From assembly GCF_012849055.1 (NCBI RefSeq), contig NZ_CP051677.1, positions 1,302,001 to 1,366,000 of the forward strand: a stretch of DNA of 64,000 bases, given 5' to 3'. The notes below the pieces were generated by a model. It had not been told where the DNA came from, searched no databases, and was given only the letters and a program-made list of their open reading frames with translations. This document shows positions 17,241 to 25,979 of the stretch, piece by piece. The position numbers and the translations under genes were made by a program. The stretch comes from Spirosoma rhododendri. Its GTDB lineage: Bacteria; Bacteroidota; Bacteroidia; Cytophagales; Spirosomataceae. Numbering within the stretch: the first letter of the stretch is position 1; the number at the start of each line of letters is the position of its first letter.

Positions 17241-18785
17241 TTAATGTTTGAAATGCCGGACGCCGGTGGTGACCATCGCCATGTCGTGCTGATTGCAGTA
17301 GTCGATGGAATCCTGGTCGCGGATGGAGCCGCCGGGCTGCACGACCGCCGTGATACCCGCCTGACCCGCGATTTCAACGCAGTCGGGGAAGGGGAAGAAG
17401 GCGTCGGATGCCATGACCGAACCCGTCAGGTCGAAGCCGAAGGCATGGGCCTTCTCGATAGCCTGCCGCAGCGCATCGACGCGCGACGTTTGACCGACGC
17501 CACTCGCCAGCAGCTGGCCTTCTCTTGCCAGTACAATCGTGTTCGACTTGGTGTGCTTGCACACTTTCAGCGCGAACTCCAGTGCCCGTACTTCGCTGTC
17601 GGTCGGGGCTTTCAGCGTGACGGTCTTGAACTGGTCAGCGACCTCGGCGGTGTTATCTTTGTCCTGCTCCAGCACTCCGTTCAGGATGGTCTTGAACATG
17701 GCCGTAGGCAGCGCGACGGGCTTGCGTTTCAATAAAATCCGGTTCTTTTTCGATTTCAGCAGATCAAGCGCTTCCGGGGCGAAGTCGGGGGCGATCAGGA
17801 TTTCCATGAACAGCTTGTTCAATTCCTGCGCCGTCGCCAGATCGACCGGCACGTTGGTTATTACCACCCCGCCAAAAGCCGACACGGGGTCGCAGGCGAG
17901 GGCGTTGAGGTACGCTTCCTGCGCCGTAGGGGCCGTCGCGATACCGCAGGCGTTGGTGTGTTTGATGATCGCGTAGGTCGGCGTGCTGCCAAACTCGTCG
18001 ATCAGCCCCACACAGGCATCGACGTCGACGAGGTTGTTGTACGACAGTTCTTTACCATGCAGTTTATCGAACATCGCATTCAGATCACCGAAGAAACGGG
18101 CCTGCTGATGCGGGTTTTCGCCGTAGCGCAGGTGGTTTTCGGGAAGCTGCTGGAAATTGTGTACGTCGGCGGCATCAGCCGTATCAGGGCTGGTCGACTG
18201 GCCCAGGAAATAATTCTGAATAGCCGTATCGTAACCCGACGTTACGCTGAACGCTTTGCCCGCGTACTCGCGCCGGTCGGTCAGGTCGGTACCGCCGTTT
18301 TTCTCGGTCAGCAGGCTCACCACGCCGTCGTACTGACTGCGCGACGACACGATCAGAACGTCGTTGTAGTTTTTGGCAGCCGCCCGAATCAGCGAGATAC
18401 CGCCGATGTCGATTTTCTCGATAATGTCTTCATCCGACGCACCCGACGCGACAGTTTCTTCGAATGGATACAGATCGACCACCACCAGATCAATCGGCGG
18501 GATGCGGTGTCGCTCGGCTTGTGCGAGGTCTTCGGGTGTGTCGCGCCGGTACAGTATCCCGCCCATCACGGCCGGGTGCAGCGTTTTTACCCGCCCCCCG
18601 AAAATCGACGGGTAGCCGGTCAGGTCTTCAACGGCCGTAACCGGAATACCGAGGTTTTCGATAAATGTCTGCGTACCACCAGTTGAGTACAATTTTACGT
18701 TGTGCTGGTGAAGCAGGCGAACGAGAGGTTCGAGGCCGTCTTTGTAGTAGACGGAAATCAGCGCGGAGGCAATTGGAAGGGACAT
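17241..18785 (-). CDS. purH: Bifunctional AICAR formyltransferase/IMP cyclohydrolase
   Basis: The chosen start is the ATG at 18785, giving 514 residues. The frame is open further upstream to 18998, but that extension overlaps the divergent flippase gene and has no family resemblance. The N-terminal cyclohydrolase domain shows STGGT, GGRVKTLHP and DLVVVDLYPFEETV; the C-terminal transformylase domain shows LRYGENPHQ, KHTNACG and DPVSAFGG, and ends with GGSIRD and VTTGVRHFKH. It catalyses the last two steps of purine (IMP) synthesis. A -7 word TATCTTTG lies 22-29 bp upstream of the ATG. Confidence 0.97.
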   Translation of the reverse strand: MSLPIASALISVYYKDGLEPLVRLLHQHNVKLYSTGGTQTFIENLGIPVTAVEDLTGYPSIFGGRVKTLHPAVMGGILYRRDTPEDLAQAERHRIPPIDLVVVDLYPFEETVASGASDEDIIEKIDIGGISLIRAAAKNYNDVLIVSSRSQYDGVVSLLTEKNGGTDLTDRREYAGKAFSVTSGYDTAIQNYFLGQSTSPDTADAADVHNFQQLPENHLRYGENPHQQARFFGDLNAMFDKLHGKELSYNNLVDVDACVGLIDEFGSTPTYAIIKHTNACGIATAPTAQEAYLNALACDPVSAFGGVVITNVPVDLATAQELNKLFMEILIAPDFAPEALDLLKSKKNRILLKRKPVALPTAMFKTILNGVLEQDKDNTAEVADQFKTVTLKAPTDSEVRALEFALKVCKHTKSNTIVLAREGQLLASGVGQTSRVDALRQAIEKAHAFGFDLTGSVMASDAFFPFPDCVEIAGQAGITAVVQPGGSIRDQDSIDYCNQHDMAMVTTGVRHFKH

Positions 18786-18806
18786 ACAGTACGATGAACG
18801 TATCCG

Positions 18807-18834
18807 CAAAGATAGCCAAAGGTGCTTACCTTTG
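18807..18834. promoter_or_regulatory. Divergent purH/flippase promoter region with dyad
   Basis: Two Bacteroidetes -7 words face away from each other: TATCTTTG on the minus strand (18814-18807) for purH and TACCTTTG on the plus strand (18827-18834) for the flippase. Between and overlapping them is a 7-bp perfect dyad, CAAAGGT-gctt-ACCTTTG (18817-18834). Its arms include the plus-strand -7 element, so a bound protein would block that promoter. No -33 elements are obvious. Confidence 0.45.
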
Positions 18835-18864
18835 TTTGCCGGGCTTCGTGGTCCGCACTCGCGT

Positions 18865-20421
18865 ATGAGTACCTTCAAAAAGCTGGCTGGCGATACGGCC
18901 CTGTACGGACTGAGCACGATTGTGCCGCGCATGATCAACTTCGCGCTCGTGCCGTTGCAGACGTGGGTTTTCACCCGCCCCGGCGAACTGTCGTCCAACG
19001 TCGTGCTGTACTCCTACGTCGCGCTGATGCTGGCTGTGTACACGTTTGGGCTGGAAACGGCCTTTTTTCGGGGTGCTGCCCGCGCCAAAGGCCCGGAAAA
19101 CAAAGCCGTCCGCGACGAAACGTTCAACAATACACTTAGTATCGTACTGGTTATCACGGCCCTCTGCACGACCCTGATTCTGCTGTTGACCAAACCCATC
19201 GCGGGCTGGCTCGACTACCGGGGGCAGGAACTGTCGATTACGTGGTGTGCGCTGCTGGTAGCCGTCGATGCCACCATGTCTATACCCTTCGCGCGGCTAC
19301 GGGTCGAGAATCGGGCGCGGCAGTTTGTTACGGCTAAGATTGTCAACGTGGTCGTGATGGTCGGGCTGAACTTCTTTTTCCTGCTGTTCTGCCGCGACGT
19401 GTATATGGGGAAGTACCTCACTAGCCTGCAACCACTCGTCCGGCTGATTTACTTTCCAGCCGTCGGCCCCGGCTATATTTTCCTGGCGAACCTGCTGGCG
19501 AACCTGCTGTACGTCTACCTGCTGCGCGACACGCTGAAAAACTTCAAATTCCAACTTCGCCCGGAAGCCGTAAAACCACTGTTGATTTATTCGTTTCCGC
19601 TGATGCTCACGACGCTGGCCGGTTTGCTCAACACCCTAACCGACCGGATCGTACTGGCCCACTGGCTCCCAACCGGCTTCTACCCCGGCCTGACGACCAA
19701 TGACGCAGTGGGTATCTACGGCAACTGTTACAAGCTGTCGGTCTTTATGGCGCTGGCAATTCAGTCGTTCAAATTCGCGGCTGACCCGTTTTTCTTCGCA
19801 CAGGCGGACGACAAGCAGGCCCCCGATCTACTGGGCCGCGTCACGAAATGGTTTGTCATTATCTGCGTCGTGATCTGGGTGGGCGTCAGCCTGAACATCG
19901 ACGTGATCGGACAACTAATGCTGCGGTCGCCGTTGTACCGGACGGGGTTGGCTATTGTACCAATTCTGCTGCTGGCGAACCTGTTTCTGGGCGTTTACTA
20001 CAACATTTCGTTCTGGTTCAAACTCAGCGACAAAACCCGCTTCGGCACGTTGATTACTGTGATCGGGCTAGCCGTGACGGTCGGGGGCAACATACTGCTG
20101 ATTCCAGCAATTGGCTATATGGGCTGCGCCATCGCGTTTCTGGCGTCGTGCGTTGTGATGACCGCCGTGTGTTATCTGCTGGGTGAAAAATACTACCCGG
20201 TCCCTTATGACGTCGGTTCGGCGCTGGGGTACATCGCTGGCGCGGGTGCGCTGATCTGGGCGTCGGGCCTTATTAAAATCAGCAGCTTCTGGATTGCCAT
20301 TCCGTATCATCTGGCACTGTTCGCACTATTCCTCGGCGTTATCGCCATTGTTGAGCGTGACACAATTCAGGACGGCATACGCCGGTTCCGAAAACGGGGT
20401 ACGACTACGCCGGTGGTGTAG
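18865..20421 (+). CDS. Polysaccharide flippase (Wzx/MATE-like)
   Basis: The start at 18865 (ATG) is preferred to the TTG at 18832. The 518-residue protein has about 12-14 hydrophobic helices and begins with LAGDTALYGLSTIVPRM followed by NFALVPLQTWVFTRPGELS, the pattern of Wzx-type oligosaccharide/lipopolysaccharide flippases in Bacteroidetes. Later segments include FPLMLTTLAGLLNTLTDRI and NISFWFKLSDKTRFGT. It would translocate undecaprenyl-linked oligosaccharides to the periplasm. No glycan gene cluster is adjacent, so the substrate is unknown. Confidence 0.88.
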   Translation: MSTFKKLAGDTALYGLSTIVPRMINFALVPLQTWVFTRPGELSSNVVLYSYVALMLAVYTFGLETAFFRGAARAKGPENKAVRDETFNNTLSIVLVITALCTTLILLLTKPIAGWLDYRGQELSITWCALLVAVDATMSIPFARLRVENRARQFVTAKIVNVVVMVGLNFFFLLFCRDVYMGKYLTSLQPLVRLIYFPAVGPGYIFLANLLANLLYVYLLRDTLKNFKFQLRPEAVKPLLIYSFPLMLTTLAGLLNTLTDRIVLAHWLPTGFYPGLTTNDAVGIYGNCYKLSVFMALAIQSFKFAADPFFFAQADDKQAPDLLGRVTKWFVIICVVIWVGVSLNIDVIGQLMLRSPLYRTGLAIVPILLLANLFLGVYYNISFWFKLSDKTRFGTLITVIGLAVTVGGNILLIPAIGYMGCAIAFLASCVVMTAVCYLLGEKYYPVPYDVGSALGYIAGAGALIWASGLIKISSFWIAIPYHLALFALFLGVIAIVERDTIQDGIRRFRKRGTTTPVV

Positions 20422-20466
20422 TAGCTGACCTCGAATGAACTCACGGCAGCGGCCGACCGTCCCCGG

Positions 20467-20491
20467 CCCCTCTCCTAAAACAGGAGAGGGG
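20467..20491. terminator. 10-bp GC-rich hairpin after the flippase gene
   Basis: Arms 20467-20476 (CCCCTCTCCT) and 20482-20491 are exact reverse complements with a 5-nt loop (aaaac). There is no T-run, so it may be a terminator without a U-tract or another repeat. It lies 45 bp after the flippase stop. Confidence 0.6.
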
Positions 20492-20536
20492 TGACTCACA
20501 TGGGCACTCTTATCCGTTGTATCGGCTTTGGGTACT

Positions 20537-20641
20537 GTGTAGCCTGGACGTCCACGTCCGGGTGCCCGTCAGGGCAACCACTTTCGGCGGCAGCTATTTG
20601 GCCGCTACGCGTCCACCCGGACGTGGACGTCCAGGCTACAC
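20537..20641. repeat. 28-nt perfect inverted repeat with 49-nt loop
   Basis: Arms 20537-20564 and 20614-20641 are exact reverse complements; each contains GGACGTCCACGTCC, itself partly self-complementary. The loop is GC-rich. It sits between the convergent flippase and DUF4249 genes, and its right end overlaps the last bases of the shifted DUF4249 frame. It is probably a mobile or structural intergenic element, with no gene inside. Confidence 0.9.
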
Positions 20642-20662
20642 TACCGCGCCAAGTTGCACACA

Positions 20663-21558
20663 CTACCGCAAATTCTCTTTTTTAACAACGGCTGAGCGGC
20701 TGCGGATGGCCGTTGCAGTGAAAAAACCCGTTGCGGTCCGACCAGCCGCGTTGGTGTTGACGATGTTGGTGGGCAGGTTGGCGGGGGCGTGGCAAACAGA
20801 CCGCCGTTGGTAAGCTGCGTGCGCAGTTGGCCCAGAAAATCAAACGCTTCCGCCGTAATCGAGCTTACCTCGACCCGCACCGAATCATTCATACGGTACA
20901 AACTGTCGGGGTTGGCCGACTGGCGGATGGGCTGGATAAATTGAAGTCCGTCGGTGTCGGCGCTGCCCCGGAAGGCGGCATCCTGCACGGTAACGATGTT
21001 GCGGGGTCGGTTCTGCAATACACCATTCCAGAAAAAGCGGACGCGGTAATAGTCGCGGGCACCGGCGATGTCGGTAGCGTAAAAAATGGCCTGATACCCC
21101 ATTTGGCTGGAAATCGGGTTGATACGGGCCTGCCTGAACACCAGTGAGTCGATGGTGGGGACACGGTTAAGGGTTGAACTCGCAACGTACGTATCGCCCT
21201 GATACGCTATTGTCAGCTTGTAGGTATGGCCGATGCGGCCCATCGTGTCGCGGGCTGTGGGTTTCCAGACGTAATAACCGTCGTTGTCGGGGTCGGTGAA
21301 GGCGTAGATCCGGCCGGTGTTATCGGCAACGGTCACGGTAGCCCCTTTGGCGGCTGGGGTGATCGTGCTATCGAGGTAAGCCGCCGTCAGGCTAAGTCGA
21401 ATCGTTTGGGCCCCGACCTGATCGGTGATCGTACCATCAACCGATAGCTGCGTTGGCGACGTATCGAGGTCAGCGTTGATGACTGTCGTACAGGCCGTCG
21501 TCAAACCGGCTAGTACCAGCAGCATCCCCGAAAGGCGCAGAAATTTAGCAGTTGTCAT
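20663..21558 (-). pseudogene. DUF4249 lipoprotein, frameshifted near its C-terminus
   Basis: The protein has a lipoprotein signal (LAGLTTACTT) and the DUF4249 plan: an N-terminal LSVDGTITDQ segment, GATVTVAD, and GHTYKLTIAYQGDTY. These proteins accompany TonB receptors at the cell surface, and the receptor gene lies 7 bp upstream. The normal frame runs to a run of five Gs at 20783-20787 (TPP on the minus strand). After it, the family-like C-terminus (NLPTNIVNTNAAGRT, then VVKKENLR) continues in the next frame to a stop at 20663. One missing base in the run explains it. Without correction the frame ends at 20641, inside the neighbouring inverted repeat. Confidence 0.85.
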
Positions 21559-21565
21559 GCCCGGT

Positions 21566-23979
21566 CTAGAATTTAAAGTTGTAGGTGACAGATGGGATAG
21601 CGGTAGCGAAGACCGAGTACCGGATGGCCTGCGTCACGCGGGGATTGACAATTGGGTCACTCGTGTTACCCGGCTGGAAATACACTGAAAACGGGTTCTT
21701 ACGGGCGTAGACGTTGTACACGGAGAACACCCAGTTGTCGTCTTTGCGCTTGCCGGTTCGTTTGCGGCCCTGCAACGTAGCCGCCAGATCGAGCCGGTGG
21801 TACGGCGGTATGCGGTAGTTGTTGCGCCCGTTGACGGTGTACCCCACATAGCCTTCGTACTCGAACCGGCTGGTCGGGAAAGTAGCCGGGGTACCGCTGG
21901 TAAGGGTGAACGTGGCCGAAAAATTCCAGCGGCTGCGGCCTTCGGTGCGGCCGGGCGGATCGATCAGCAGCACCGACGTCAGCGTGTGGCGTTTGTCGAA
22001 GCGGGTAGCGTACCACTCGCCGTTGTTGATTCCCGCCACCTGCCGTTCGGTCTTCGCCAGCGTATAGCTGATCCAGCCATTGACGACGCCTGTGTTACGC
22101 TTTATGTAAAATTCCGCCCCGTAGGCCCGGCCGCGCCCGCTGAGCAGGTCGGCTTCGAGATACTGGTTCAGAATCAGGTTGGCCCCGTCGATGTAGTCGA
22201 TCTGGTTTTGCAGCCATTTGTAATACACCTCCACCGACGCTTCGAACTCACTACCGCGCGTGCTGCTCTTACCGAAGTTCCGGAAGTAGCCCCCCGCCAC
22301 CTGATCGGCAATCTGGGGTTTCACGTTGTTGGTCGAGGGGGTCCAGACGTCGAGCGGGGTTGAGGCTGTGGTGTTGGAAATCAGGTGGATGTACTGCGCC
22401 AGCCGGTTGTAGCTGAGTTTGAGCGAGCTGTTGGGGTCGAGGTCGAGCTTGGCGGCAAGGCGGGGTTCCCAATTACCATAGGTCTGAATTGGCTTGCCCC
22501 GGTCATAGGTCCGGGTCGAGACGAGTGATTTGCGGGTGCCCAACGCGCCGTCGGTGCTGAACGTATATGCCTCGCCGGGGCCGATGTAGGTGAACAGCGA
22601 ATACCGCAGGCCGTATTGCAGTTGCAGCCGCCGGGTTAGCTGCTGCTCGTTGCCGATGTACAGCGCATTTTCCAGTCCGTAGCGGCTGTCCAGTCCAAAC
22701 CTCCGCTCGACACCCGCACTCGTCGCTGTAGCTACGCCGGGCTGGAAGTCGTGCAGAATACTTTGCCCACCAAACGACAGGGTACTTTTCCCCAGAAACA
22801 GCGAGAAATCAGGCTTGATACTGTAGTCGACAATCCGCGAGTCGGTGCGGAAATTATCCTGCGGATTCTTACCGCTCTGGTCGGAGTTGAGGGCGTACTG
22901 ATAATTGCTGTAATAGGCCGTCGTATTGAGAAACAGTCTGTCACTGAACACGTGGTTCCAGCGGGCCGACAGCGTCGTACTACCCCAGTTGAAACCGAAA
23001 TCAGCCCCGAACACGTCGCGGCCGAGGTAGCCCGACAGGAACACCGTGTTGCGGTCGTTGATGCGGTAGTTGGCCTTTGTCGTCAGGTCGTAGAAGTAAA
23101 ATTTAGCCCCTTTCAAATCGCCCCGCAGGAACGGCTGCGCCAGAATATCGGCATACGACCGCCGGGCCGCGACGATAAACGAACCACGGTTTTTCAGGAA
23201 CGGCCGCTCATACGCCAGCCGACTGAAGATCAGCCCGATACCGCCGTTCAGTTCGCCTTTTTTGGCGTTGCCTTCTTTGAGCCGTACATCAAGAATGGAT
23301 GCGATACGCCCACCGTAGTTGGCCGGAATACCGCCCTTTATCAGCTTGACATCCTTTATCGCGTCGGGGTTAAAGACCGAGAAAAAGCCGAACAGGTGCG
23401 ACGAGTTATAGACCGGTGCTTCGTCGAGCAGCACCAGATTCTGGTCGATGCTGCCCCGCGCACGTTGAAACCCGTTGCGCCCTCCCCTACCGTACTGACA
23501 CCCGGCAACAGTTGAATACTCCGGATCACGTCGACCTCGCCGAGCAGTGCCGGAATGCGTTTGATGGTCTGTACGTCGATTTTATTGACGCTCATTTCCA
23601 CGCTTTTTACGTTGTCGTCGTCGCGCTGCGTCGATACCGTTACCTCCTGAAGCTGCTTGCCTTCCTGCGCCAGTTCCAGATCGAGTTTTACGCTGCGGTC
23701 GGTCAGCGTTACCGTGCGCGTTTGCTTCGCGTAGCCAACATAGCTGATGACGAGATTATACGTACCGGCGGGCATCGTCACGGCATAGAAGCCATAGTTG
23801 TTGGTTACGGCACCGGTACCGGTTTCTTTCACGTAGACCGACACCCCAATCAGCCCTTCGGCGTTGGCCGCATCTTTCACGTACCCGCTGACTGTCAGTT
23901 TGTCCTGCGCAAAAGCTGCACCGGCACCAACCAGCCAGCTGATCAGCAAGAGGTACCCTAGTCGTATTTGTTGATTCAT
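21566..23979 (-). pseudogene. TonB-dependent receptor with CarboxypepD_reg-like domain, frameshifted
   Basis: The gene starts at the ATG at 23979 (signal peptide ending AAFAQ). An N-terminal carboxypeptidase-regulatory-like domain (VSGYVKDAANAEGLIGVSVY) precedes the plug (TIKRIPALLGEVDVIRSIQL, GFNVRG) and the barrel (LLDEAPVYNSSHLFGF, then GGIPANYGGRI, to a C-terminal SVTYNFKF). The frame breaks at four Cs (23454-23457; GGGG on the minus strand). Upstream reads RGAAS where the family has RGGS-D, and the barrel continues in another frame from there. One missing G restores it. With DUF4249, it forms an outer-membrane uptake unit for an unknown ligand. Confidence 0.88.
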
Positions 23980-24018
23980 AATTTGTTGTTCCGGGAGCAG
24001 GAATGGGCTGTTTGACAG

Positions 24019-24026
24019 CAAAGGTA
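24019..24026 (-). promoter_or_regulatory. Candidate -7 element for the TonB receptor operon
   Basis: TACCTTTG on the minus strand matches TAnnTTTG and lies 39 bp upstream of the ATG at 23979. A -33 TTG is not obvious. Confidence 0.4.
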
Positions 24027-24141
24027 CGTCCTGCCGTAGGGCGACTGTTTTAAATTTGTTGAAAGCCCGGTTTGTCGGGTTGAGCGGTAATCGGCATTCG
24101 CCCCAAAACCCGTTTCTTTACAGCGCTAACTTTTATCAATC

Positions 24142-24999
24142 ATGCGCATTCTTCTTTTGATTCTGGTTCTTCTCGGGGGCCGGGTAAGCGGTCAGTCGAT
24201 GCTGTGGGAAGTGTCGGGCAACGACCTCAAACAACCCTCCTATCTGTTCGGCACCTACCATATTCTGAAAGACAGCTACCTCAAACAGGCACCCGCCGTG
24301 CAGCAGGCATTCGATAAGTCGGCGGGGGTAGTGGTCGAGACAACGGTCGACTCGGCGGCTATGCTGAGTATGGCGATGAAAGCGATGATGCCGGGTAAAA
24401 ACCTGAAACAGCTCATCTCCGCGCCCGACTATGACCTGGTGGCGAAGGAGTTCAAAACAACGACGGGTTATGACCTGGCGATGTTCAGCATGATGAAGCC
24501 GATCATGACCGCGACTACGCTCAGCATGGCTTACACGGAGAAAGAGTCAGACACGCTGAGCCACTTCACAGGCCAGCCCATCGACCTGTTTTTCGCCACC
24601 GAAGGCCATCGGAAAGACAAACTGGTAACGCCCCTCGAAACGATGGAACAGCAGATGAATTTTCTGTTCGACCACGACCCTGTCGAAAAGCAGGCAGCGG
24701 ACCTGGTAACGATGGTGAAAGAGAAGGCCGACATGCGAAAAGCCGCCGGTGACCTCACGAAACTTTACCTCAAAGGTGATCTGAACGGTCTGTATAAGCT
24801 CAGCCGGTCATACGAAGACAAATACGGCGACCTGTCGTTTCTGGTCACGGAGCGCAACCAAACCTGGATGAAACGGCTACCGGGCCTGATGGCTTCCCGC
24901 CCAACGTTTATCGCCGTAGGTGCCCTCCACCTCGCCGGCCCGGACGGACTCGTCAGCCTGCTCCAGAAACAAGGGTACAAGCTGAGGGCGGTTAAATGA
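24142..24999 (+). CDS. TraB/GumN family protein
   Basis: The 285-residue exported protein has a signal peptide (cut near VSGQS) and both family signatures: an N-terminal LFGTYHILKD with GTYH at 37-40, and a C-terminal FIAVGALHLAGPDGLVSLLQ with GALHL. The family folds like Tiki/erythromycin-esterase-type metalloproteases and may be a peptidase; no function is established in bacteria. It is divergent from the TonB receptor and converges with ppk2 across the 25000-25079 palindrome. Confidence 0.88.
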   Translation: MRILLLILVLLGGRVSGQSMLWEVSGNDLKQPSYLFGTYHILKDSYLKQAPAVQQAFDKSAGVVVETTVDSAAMLSMAMKAMMPGKNLKQLISAPDYDLVAKEFKTTTGYDLAMFSMMKPIMTATTLSMAYTEKESDTLSHFTGQPIDLFFATEGHRKDKLVTPLETMEQQMNFLFDHDPVEKQAADLVTMVKEKADMRKAAGDLTKLYLKGDLNGLYKLSRSYEDKYGDLSFLVTERNQTWMKRLPGLMASRPTFIAVGALHLAGPDGLVSLLQKQGYKLRAVK

Positions 25000-25079
25000 G
25001 TCTAAGGTTTGTAGTTTAACGTTCAAGGTTTCTGGCACATGCAGAAGCAACTTTAAACATTAAACCATAAACCTTAAAC
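25000..25079. repeat. 31-nt arm inverted repeat, family A
   Basis: Arms 25000-25030 and 25049-25079 match in 25 of 31 positions; every mismatch is a transition. The right arm read in reverse begins GTTTAAGGTTT and is clearly the same element as at 17156-17237. It fills the whole space between the convergent TraB and PPK2 genes, so it may serve as their shared terminator. Confidence 0.85.
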
Positions 25080-25082
25080 CTA

Positions 25083-25958
25083 TCAACTGTCCTGCTTTTT
25101 AATCAGCTTGCGCTGTTCGGTGACGGTTTTTTTGTCGGTTTCGGGGAAGGATGTGGGCAGGGCTTCGAGCAGCTCGGTCAGGATGTTGGCGATGATAAGC
25201 TGCTGGTTCTGCCGGTCGTCGCTGGGGATCACGTACCACGGGTTCTGCTTCGTGGCCGTCGCGTTGATCGTATCTTCGTAAGCCTGCATGTAGTCGCTCC
25301 AGAACTCGCGCTCTTTCAGGTCGCTGGGGCTGAGTTTCCACTGCTTCTCAACATCGTCGAGCCGGGCGAGCAGTCGTTTTCCCTGCTCCTGTTTGTCGAC
25401 ATGCAGGTAGAACTTCACGATGGGAAAGCCGTTCCGAAACAGGTAATCTTCAAAGTGGACGATGTCGCCAAAGCGCTGTTTCCAGAGCGTATCGATATTC
25501 TTAGGCACCAGATTCTCCGGTATCGACTGGTCGTCGAGCCGGTCGGGGTGTACGCGCAGGGCCAGCACCTCCTCGTAATACGACCGGTTGAAGACGCCGA
25601 TGTTGCCCCGCTCCGGCAGTTCCTGCCAGAACCGCCACAGAAAATCGTGTTTCAGGTCGGTGTCTTCGGGTTTCTTGAAAGCCGCCATGCGAAACCGCGA
25701 CGGGTTGACCCCTTTGAAAACCCGCCGGATGCTGCTGTCTTTGCCGGCTGCGTCCATCGCCTGAAACACGACCAGAAACCCGTATTTTTCATCGGCATGC
25801 ATCCGATTCTGGGCCTGATCCATGCGGGCCGCCAGAGCGTCGAGTTGCTGATTCAGATCATCAGCATCTTTATACAGCGGCTCAACACGCGTTGGCGTTT
25901 GCGCTGACTTAAACGGAGTCTTGTTGTCGAAACGGAACGGCTTGCTGGAGAATGCCAT
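25083..25958 (-). CDS. Polyphosphate kinase 2 family protein (copy 1)
   Basis: The 291-residue PPK2-type kinase has Walker A AMDAAGKDSS (67-76), a lid region with FKKPEDTDLKHDFLWRFW, and the Walker B-like GVFNRSYYEEVLALRVHPD. PPK2 enzymes use polyphosphate to phosphorylate nucleoside mono- or diphosphates. It lies 21 bp downstream of a second paralogue (25980-26861), so the two are probably co-transcribed. The copies differ markedly outside the motifs, for example at the position after GKD (SS versus GT), and may prefer different nucleotides. Confidence 0.92.
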   Translation of the reverse strand: MAFSSKPFRFDNKTPFKSAQTPTRVEPLYKDADDLNQQLDALAARMDQAQNRMHADEKYGFLVVFQAMDAAGKDSSIRRVFKGVNPSRFRMAAFKKPEDTDLKHDFLWRFWQELPERGNIGVFNRSYYEEVLALRVHPDRLDDQSIPENLVPKNIDTLWKQRFGDIVHFEDYLFRNGFPIVKFYLHVDKQEQGKRLLARLDDVEKQWKLSPSDLKEREFWSDYMQAYEDTINATATKQNPWYVIPSDDRQNQQLIIANILTELLEALPTSFPETDKKTVTEQRKLIKKQDS

Positions 25959-25979
25959 AATGTGCTGAGCGTACGATGG

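Noticed and set aside
18786..18998. N-terminal extension of the purH frame (71 codons)
   Set aside because: It overlaps the divergent flippase start, has no family resemblance, and an ATG at 18785 gives the normal PurH start and length.
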